Assembly (NCBI GenBank): GCA_004193285.1
Contig: SECP01000003.1
Coordinates: 124,001-188,000, forward strand
Reading direction: 5' to 3'
Length of the DNA: 64,000 nucleotides
DNA from: Myxococcales bacterium
Lineage (GTDB): Bacteria; Myxococcota_A; Polyangia; Polyangiales; Polyangiaceae
How positions within the stretch are numbered: the stretch's first letter is position 1; each line of letters starts with the position of its first letter. The position numbers and the translations under genes were made by a program. Under the pieces are notes generated by a model. The model did no database searches and was not told the DNA's origin. It saw only the letters and a list, made by a program, of their open reading frames with translations. Of the stretch, positions 60,406 to 64,000 are shown in pieces.

Positions 60406-60812
60406 TGAACTCGTTTTCTCGTGCCGCCACGGCACTATCGACGTTCTGCCTCGTGCTGGGCTTGCTCCCGGGCTGCAGAGACGACGACCCTTGCGACGAA
60501 GGTCAGGAGTCGACCGGCACCGGATGCTTTCCGCGCTCGAGCGGCGGCAGTGGCGGCCTGAGCGCCGCGCCTGCCGGCGGCGCGTCCGGTGAAGGCGGAG
60601 CCGCTCCGAGCGGCAACCCAGACGCCACCTTCGGCACGGCGTGCGAGTCCGACGCGGACTGCGGGAGTGAGGCGCCCGTCTGCGACGACCAGCAGTTTCA
60701 CTACTGCCTGCAGGTCGAATGTCAGGAGGGGGAGGCGAACGAAGGCGCGTGCCCTACTGACTGGACTTGCTTCAAGTACCAGGACAATCCCTCCGCGTGC
60801 ATCAAGCTCTGA
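60405..60812 (+). CDS. Cysteine-rich lipoprotein
   Basis: 135 residues from ATG 60405 (GTG 60402 also open). Lipobox LLPGC, followed by a Gly/Ala/Ser linker and a C-terminal domain of about 60 residues with nine cysteines (for example CESDADCGSEAPVCDD and CLQVECQ), as in small disulfide-rich extracellular modules common in myxobacterial proteins. No function can be named. It is coupled to the PstS-like gene and converges on csrA. Confidence 0.68.
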   Translation: MNSFSRAATALSTFCLVLGLLPGCRDDDPCDEGQESTGTGCFPRSSGGSGGLSAAPAGGASGEGGAAPSGNPDATFGTACESDADCGSEAPVCDDQQFHYCLQVECQEGEANEGACPTDWTCFKYQDNPSACIKL

Positions 60813-60819
60813 ACCGGAG

Positions 60820-61050
60820 TCATTCCCCTTCCGGCTTGGTCCCGCTCGCGCCGGGCAGCTGATCCAGCGAAGTCTCGAGGGCGGCGCGGTTCGCGTCGGC
60901 GATGTCCTTCGTTTCACCGCGCAGGATGGTGAGCGAAGTCGGCGCGACGATGCCCAGCTTGACCATACCCTTGGAGAGCTCCGTCACGACGACCTCGACG
61001 TCGTCTCCAATCAGGATGCGCTGTCCCTTGCGCCGGGCGATGATCAGCAT
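60820..61050 (-). CDS. csrA: Carbon storage/flagellar regulator CsrA
   Basis: RNA-binding post-transcriptional regulator that blocks translation of target mRNAs at GGA motifs, including flagellin leaders. 76 residues. Core sequence MLIIARRKGQRILIGDDVEVVV is diagnostic; KGMVKLGIVAP and a basic-acidic tail follow. It lies 87 bp after flgL, the common place for csrA in flagellar loci. FliW, its usual antagonist, is not in this window. Confidence 0.93.
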   Translation of the reverse strand: MLIIARRKGQRILIGDDVEVVVTELSKGMVKLGIVAPTSLTILRGETKDIADANRAALETSLDQLPGASGTKPEGE

Positions 61051-61137
61051 GGCCGGCCATACTAGCCCGGTCGCAAGTTCCAGCCAAAAACCCGGGGTGC
61101 GCCGCGGCAGGACCCGCGAATCCTCGGTGTTTGTCGC

Positions 61138-62016
61138 TTAGAAGCGGCTCGTGCCGGTCAGGTCCAGCAGCTGACGCGAGACGGAGAGCGAGCGCTCCAG
61201 GGTTTGCCCCAGCGTCGTGACCCGCGTGTACGCCTCGTAGGGGTCAGCCGCGCCCGCGGCCTGAGCACGCTTTTGCTGCTCCGTGTCGACCGAGCTGAGC
61301 ACGCTCTGGCTCGCGTCCAACTTGCTCAAGACGAGGCCCGAGCGAGCGCGCGCGTTGACGAGCTGCGTGTGCGACGCCGTCACGTTGTCCAGGGAGGCGC
61401 GGATGGTGGCTTCGTCGTTGCCGGTCAGCGCCGCCGCCAAGGTGTCCACGTCCGCGAACACGTTGCGGCCTCCGCCCACGATGAACGCGTCCGCGCCGCT
61501 GGTGCTCACGGAGGTGGGCGTGCTGTTGCCGATGGGGACGAGGTGCGCGATGTCGTTCCCCTGAAAGTTCCCGCTCGAGTCGAAGGCAGGGGTGGCCACT
61601 TGGCTGCCGGCGAAGATGTAGCCGCGAGTCCCTTGCGTGTTGCCCAGCTTGAGCAGCGCGTCCTTCAGACCCGTGACCTCCACCGCGAGGGTGGCGCGCT
61701 CGTCCGGATTGAGACCGCCGTTGCCGGCTTGGAGCGCGATTTCTTTCAGCCGGACGAAGATGTCACCGGCCTCGCCGAGCGTCGCCTCGGTCAGCTCCGC
61801 GTCGCCGCGAACGGTGTCGATCGTGGACAGATGCGTCTGAGTTTGGCTGTTGCTCGCGCGGAGCCGCGCTATCTCCGCGGCCGCGATCGGGTCGTCGGAC
61901 GGCTTGCCGACGCGGATGCCGGTGGAGGCCTGCTGCGAAGCCTCCGCGTGCTGTGAGCTGATGCTCGCCAGGTTCGAGAGAACCTGCGAATAGCGCATAC
62001 CTTCGGTAACTCTCAT
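61138..62016 (-). CDS. flgL: Flagellar hook-filament junction protein FlgL (HAP3)
   Basis: 292 residues from ATG 62016. Flagellin-like N terminus MRVTEGMRYSQVLSNLA and the GIRVGKPSDDPIAAAEIAR motif, with flagellin-like C terminus (QTLERSLSVSRQLLDLTGTSRF minus ends). It overlaps flgK by 4 nt. The start I use is much shorter than the open frame to 62292, which overlaps flgK. Confidence 0.92.
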   Translation of the reverse strand: MRVTEGMRYSQVLSNLASISSQHAEASQQASTGIRVGKPSDDPIAAAEIARLRASNSQTQTHLSTIDTVRGDAELTEATLGEAGDIFVRLKEIALQAGNGGLNPDERATLAVEVTGLKDALLKLGNTQGTRGYIFAGSQVATPAFDSSGNFQGNDIAHLVPIGNSTPTSVSTSGADAFIVGGGRNVFADVDTLAAALTGNDEATIRASLDNVTASHTQLVNARARSGLVLSKLDASQSVLSSVDTEQQKRAQAAGAADPYEAYTRVTTLGQTLERSLSVSRQLLDLTGTSRF

Positions 62017-63401
62017 CGGCCAACTCGGTTGATCAGGTCTGCCAGCAGCTCGTCCGCGACGGACAGCACCTTGCCGGCCGCCTCGTAGGCGCGCTGGTAC
62101 TTCGTGAGCGCGACCATCTCTTCGTCCAGGGAGACGCCGCTGACGCTCTCGCGCATGGCCTGGACCTGATCCTTGATGGCGCTCTGCGTCTCGACCGCCT
62201 GCGCGATCGCGGCCTTGCGCTGGCCGATGCCGCCCACGATGTCCCCGTAGGTCTCCGCGGCGGTACGCCCGCCGCTGATGGGCTGGCTCCAAAGATTCGC
62301 GAGCGCGACGGCGTTTCCGGTCCCGCCGGGCAGGCTGATCGTGTCCGAAGCGGCCGCGATGGCGTCCGGATTGCCGGCCACGCCGGCGCTCAACCGGACC
62401 GCGCGACCCGAGCCCAGCGCCACTGCGGGCACGTCGAAGAGGTCTCGCCCGGTCACGCCATCCTTGCCGAAGCCGGCGGCGTGCTGCGCGTTGACCGAGC
62501 TCGCGACGTCGAAGACGAGCTTGTCGAAACGCTCCGAGACGTCGAATAGGTCCACGTCGCGGGCGTCCTTGATGCCCGCGAGCCGACCGCCGGTCAGGAA
62601 CTTGGTCACCTCCGTCGGGGTGTCGCCGTCCCGCGCGATGGTGAGCTTGAGCGAGCCGTCGTCCTGCAGACCGATGTCGAGCTTGCGCGCGTCCACGCCG
62701 TCTACCAGGGTGCCGCCCGAGACCTGAACGACGATGCTGCCTTTGACGTCCGAGATGGTGCGAACGTCCACCAGCTCGGAGAGCCCTAGGAGCAGGTTGT
62801 TGCGCTGATCCTTGAGGTCCGCCGCGTCCTCGCCTTGCGCTTCTGCCGCCAGAATGCGCCGGTTGAGCACCGAGATGCTTTCGCCGGCCTGGTTGATCTG
62901 GCTGGCGGTGTCTTGCGCGGCCTTGAACAGCTCGTTCTTTTGGTCGGAGAGCGAGTTTCCGATGGAGTTTGCCCGCGACGCGAAGGCGTCCGCCGCGCCG
63001 AGCACCGAGCTGCGCACGGTGGGGTCGTTCGGATTCGCGGCCAGCGCGGAAAAAGAAGAATACAGACCGTCCAGCACGCTGCCCATGCCGGTTGCGCCGA
63101 GGTCGTTGAACAGCGCCTCCACCGAGCCGAGCTGCTTGTCGTGCTCGGAGGCGGCCGACGCGCTGCCTCGCGCCGTGAGCTCGCGCCGCTCGATGTAAAC
63201 ATCCGTCGCGCGGCGCAGGCCGTTAGCGGTCACGGTACCGGTGGTGGCGGTGCCGAGCGCTCGCGTCTCCAAGAGCGGGTCACGCCGGACGTAGCCGGGG
63301 GTGTTGACGTTCGTGATGTTTTGGCCTGTGACGTTCAGGCCGTAGGACTGCGCGGAGAGGGAGTCGCGCGCGGTGTAAAGGAGCTGGTTGAGTGACCCCA
63401 T
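62013..63401 (-). CDS. flgK: Flagellar hook-associated protein FlgK (HAP1)
   Basis: 462 residues. N-terminal rod/hook motif LNVTGQNITNVNTPGYVRRD is diagnostic, along with DLKDQRNNLLLGLSELVD and the C-terminal SGVSLDEEMVALTKYQRAYEAA. Shorter than the enterobacterial protein (about 545), lacking part of the variable middle. It joins the hook to FlgL and the filament. Starts 3 bp after flgN's stop. Confidence 0.92.
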   Translation of the reverse strand: MGSLNQLLYTARDSLSAQSYGLNVTGQNITNVNTPGYVRRDPLLETRALGTATTGTVTANGLRRATDVYIERRELTARGSASAASEHDKQLGSVEALFNDLGATGMGSVLDGLYSSFSALAANPNDPTVRSSVLGAADAFASRANSIGNSLSDQKNELFKAAQDTASQINQAGESISVLNRRILAAEAQGEDAADLKDQRNNLLLGLSELVDVRTISDVKGSIVVQVSGGTLVDGVDARKLDIGLQDDGSLKLTIARDGDTPTEVTKFLTGGRLAGIKDARDVDLFDVSERFDKLVFDVASSVNAQHAAGFGKDGVTGRDLFDVPAVALGSGRAVRLSAGVAGNPDAIAAASDTISLPGGTGNAVALANLWSQPISGGRTAAETYGDIVGGIGQRKAAIAQAVETQSAIKDQVQAMRESVSGVSLDEEMVALTKYQRAYEAAGKVLSVADELLADLINRVGR

Positions 63402-63404
63402 GCT

Positions 63405-63803
63405 TCAGCCTCGGAAATCCACGCGCAGGCCGTCCTGCACGGCGCTGGGGCGATTGCTGGGGGAGCTCAGCGCCTGGCCGCTCGCATTCTGCAGGATGGT
63501 GCGAATGGCGTCTCGGGCGTGGTGCAGGAGGATTTGATTGTGGAGCGCGGCGTGACGGATGCGCTCCAAGGCGTCCCGATCTTCGGGGCCGGGCGGACAT
63601 TGAGCGCAGACCGCGGTGAGCTGCTCCCACAGTGCCAGCTTTCTGTCGGTCAGAGCGTCAAGCTCGTCTCGGGCCAGGCGACGCAGAGCGAGGGCCTCTT
63701 CCGCGTGGAGGAGTAAGAGCTCCTCGAGCGTCGTCTTCAGCTGGGTTTTCTGCGCCTCTGCCTGCACGTGGAGCTTCCTTGTTCCCGCGGCACGGGCTTG
63801 CAC
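63405..63803 (-). CDS. flgN: FlgN-type export chaperone for FlgK and FlgL
   Basis: 132 residues, mostly long helices: LEELLLLHAEEALALRRLARDELDAL, LERIRHAALHNQILLHHARDAI, in the size and pattern of FlgN. Conservation is weak, so the call relies on topology and its place between flgM and flgK. Begins at GTG 63803 (a later GTG at 63767 is possible). Confidence 0.78.
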   Translation of the reverse strand: MQARAAGTRKLHVQAEAQKTQLKTTLEELLLLHAEEALALRRLARDELDALTDRKLALWEQLTAVCAQCPPGPEDRDALERIRHAALHNQILLHHARDAIRTILQNASGQALSSPSNRPSAVQDGLRVDFRG

Positions 63804-63832
63804 TACGCTCGTGAGTCACCCCGTCAGGGGAA

Positions 63833-64000
63833 TCAACCCAAGGCGTCGAGCATGCGACGAGCCACGTCTTGCGAATTAATCTTGAACTGCCCTTCCGCTA
63901 TCTGCGATTTCAGTGCCTCGACCTTGTCTGCGTCGAAGCGGCCGCTCGCGGCCATGTCCCGAGCGCCGGCGGAGATGCTGAACTCCGCGGCGGGGGTGCT
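63833..64000 (-). CDS. flgM: Anti-sigma-28 factor FlgM (N-terminal part cut off)
   Basis: Open frame of 56 codons that runs off the right edge with its stop at 63833-63835. The last residues, QFKINSQDVARRMLDAL, match the C-terminal helices of FlgM, which hold FliA (sigma-28) until export clears FlgM on hook completion. It is 29 bp ahead of flgN. The 5' end lies outside the window. Confidence 0.82.
   Translation of the reverse strand, partial: STPAAEFSISAGARDMAASGRFDADKVEALKSQIAEGQFKINSQDVARRMLDALG

Noticed and set aside
1-64000. tRNA, rRNA, transposase or integrase genes
   Set aside because: No T-loop or anticodon-stem pattern, transposase motif or flanking target duplication was seen by eye; a dedicated RNA search could still find a small RNA.

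Overview
The window is high-GC bacterial chromosome, densely coding on both strands. The set of genes points to a flagellated member of the Myxococcota (Polyangia-like) or a close relative among the former Deltaproteobacteria. The signs are Sec lipoproteins with long Gly/Ser/Ala linkers, a transmembrane Hanks-type kinase, a PASTA-tailed FtsI, an NtrC-type two-component pair, and calcium-repeat lipoproteins. No rRNA, tRNA, insertion sequence, phage gene or CRISPR array was seen. The lineage is inferred from gene content only.

Layout. 0-14 kb is a mixed envelope and housekeeping region: a lipoprotein endo-arabinanase (GH43), a response regulator-histidine kinase hybrid, an M15 peptidase, a family 2 glycosyltransferase, the tamA-tamB pair with an upstream lipoprotein, a metallophosphatase and rsmE. 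14.4-31.3 kb is a complete, tightly overlapped division and cell wall (dcw) cluster: mraZ, rsmH, ftsL, ftsI, murE, murF, mraY, murD, ftsW, murG, murC, ftsQ, ftsA, ftsZ. It starts behind three MraZ-box-like repeats and ends at a perfect 12-bp hairpin. murB and ddl are absent from it. 31.4-34.0 kb holds a basic coiled-coil protein, 583 bp of unassigned sequence and a membrane-anchored Ser/Thr kinase.

34.1-42.5 kb begins with a rod protein (FlgF type) on the minus strand. Divergent from it is a nine-gene plus-strand run: a half-HDOD protein, a GH73 flagellar-type glucosaminidase, a methyltransferase, and seven-gene-style sugar chemistry comprising NeuB-like synthase, TIM-barrel isomerase, Gfo/Idh dehydrogenase, NeuA-like cytidylyltransferase, SDR, and a KdsC-GmhA fusion. 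Together these look like a nonulosonic (or related ulosonic) acid pathway. 42.5-45.6 kb is a sensor kinase and sigma-54 activator pair. 45.7-49.5 kb carries two divergent RTX-repeat lipoproteins, followed by an Rrf2 regulator behind a perfect palindrome.

50-64 kb is a late flagellar locus, mostly on the minus strand: flgM (partial), flgN, flgK, flgL, csrA, then (after a plus-strand block of a CheX-like protein, a porin, a mini-PstS protein and a Cys-rich lipoprotein) a Maf-type flagellin glycosyltransferase, two flagellins, fliD, fliS and a TPR-methyltransferase overlapping fliS. The working model is that the sugar operon at 36-42 kb makes a CMP-activated acid sugar, Maf at 55-57 kb puts it on the two flagellins, and CsrA and FlgM time flagellin production. 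The link between the two loci is an inference from gene content.
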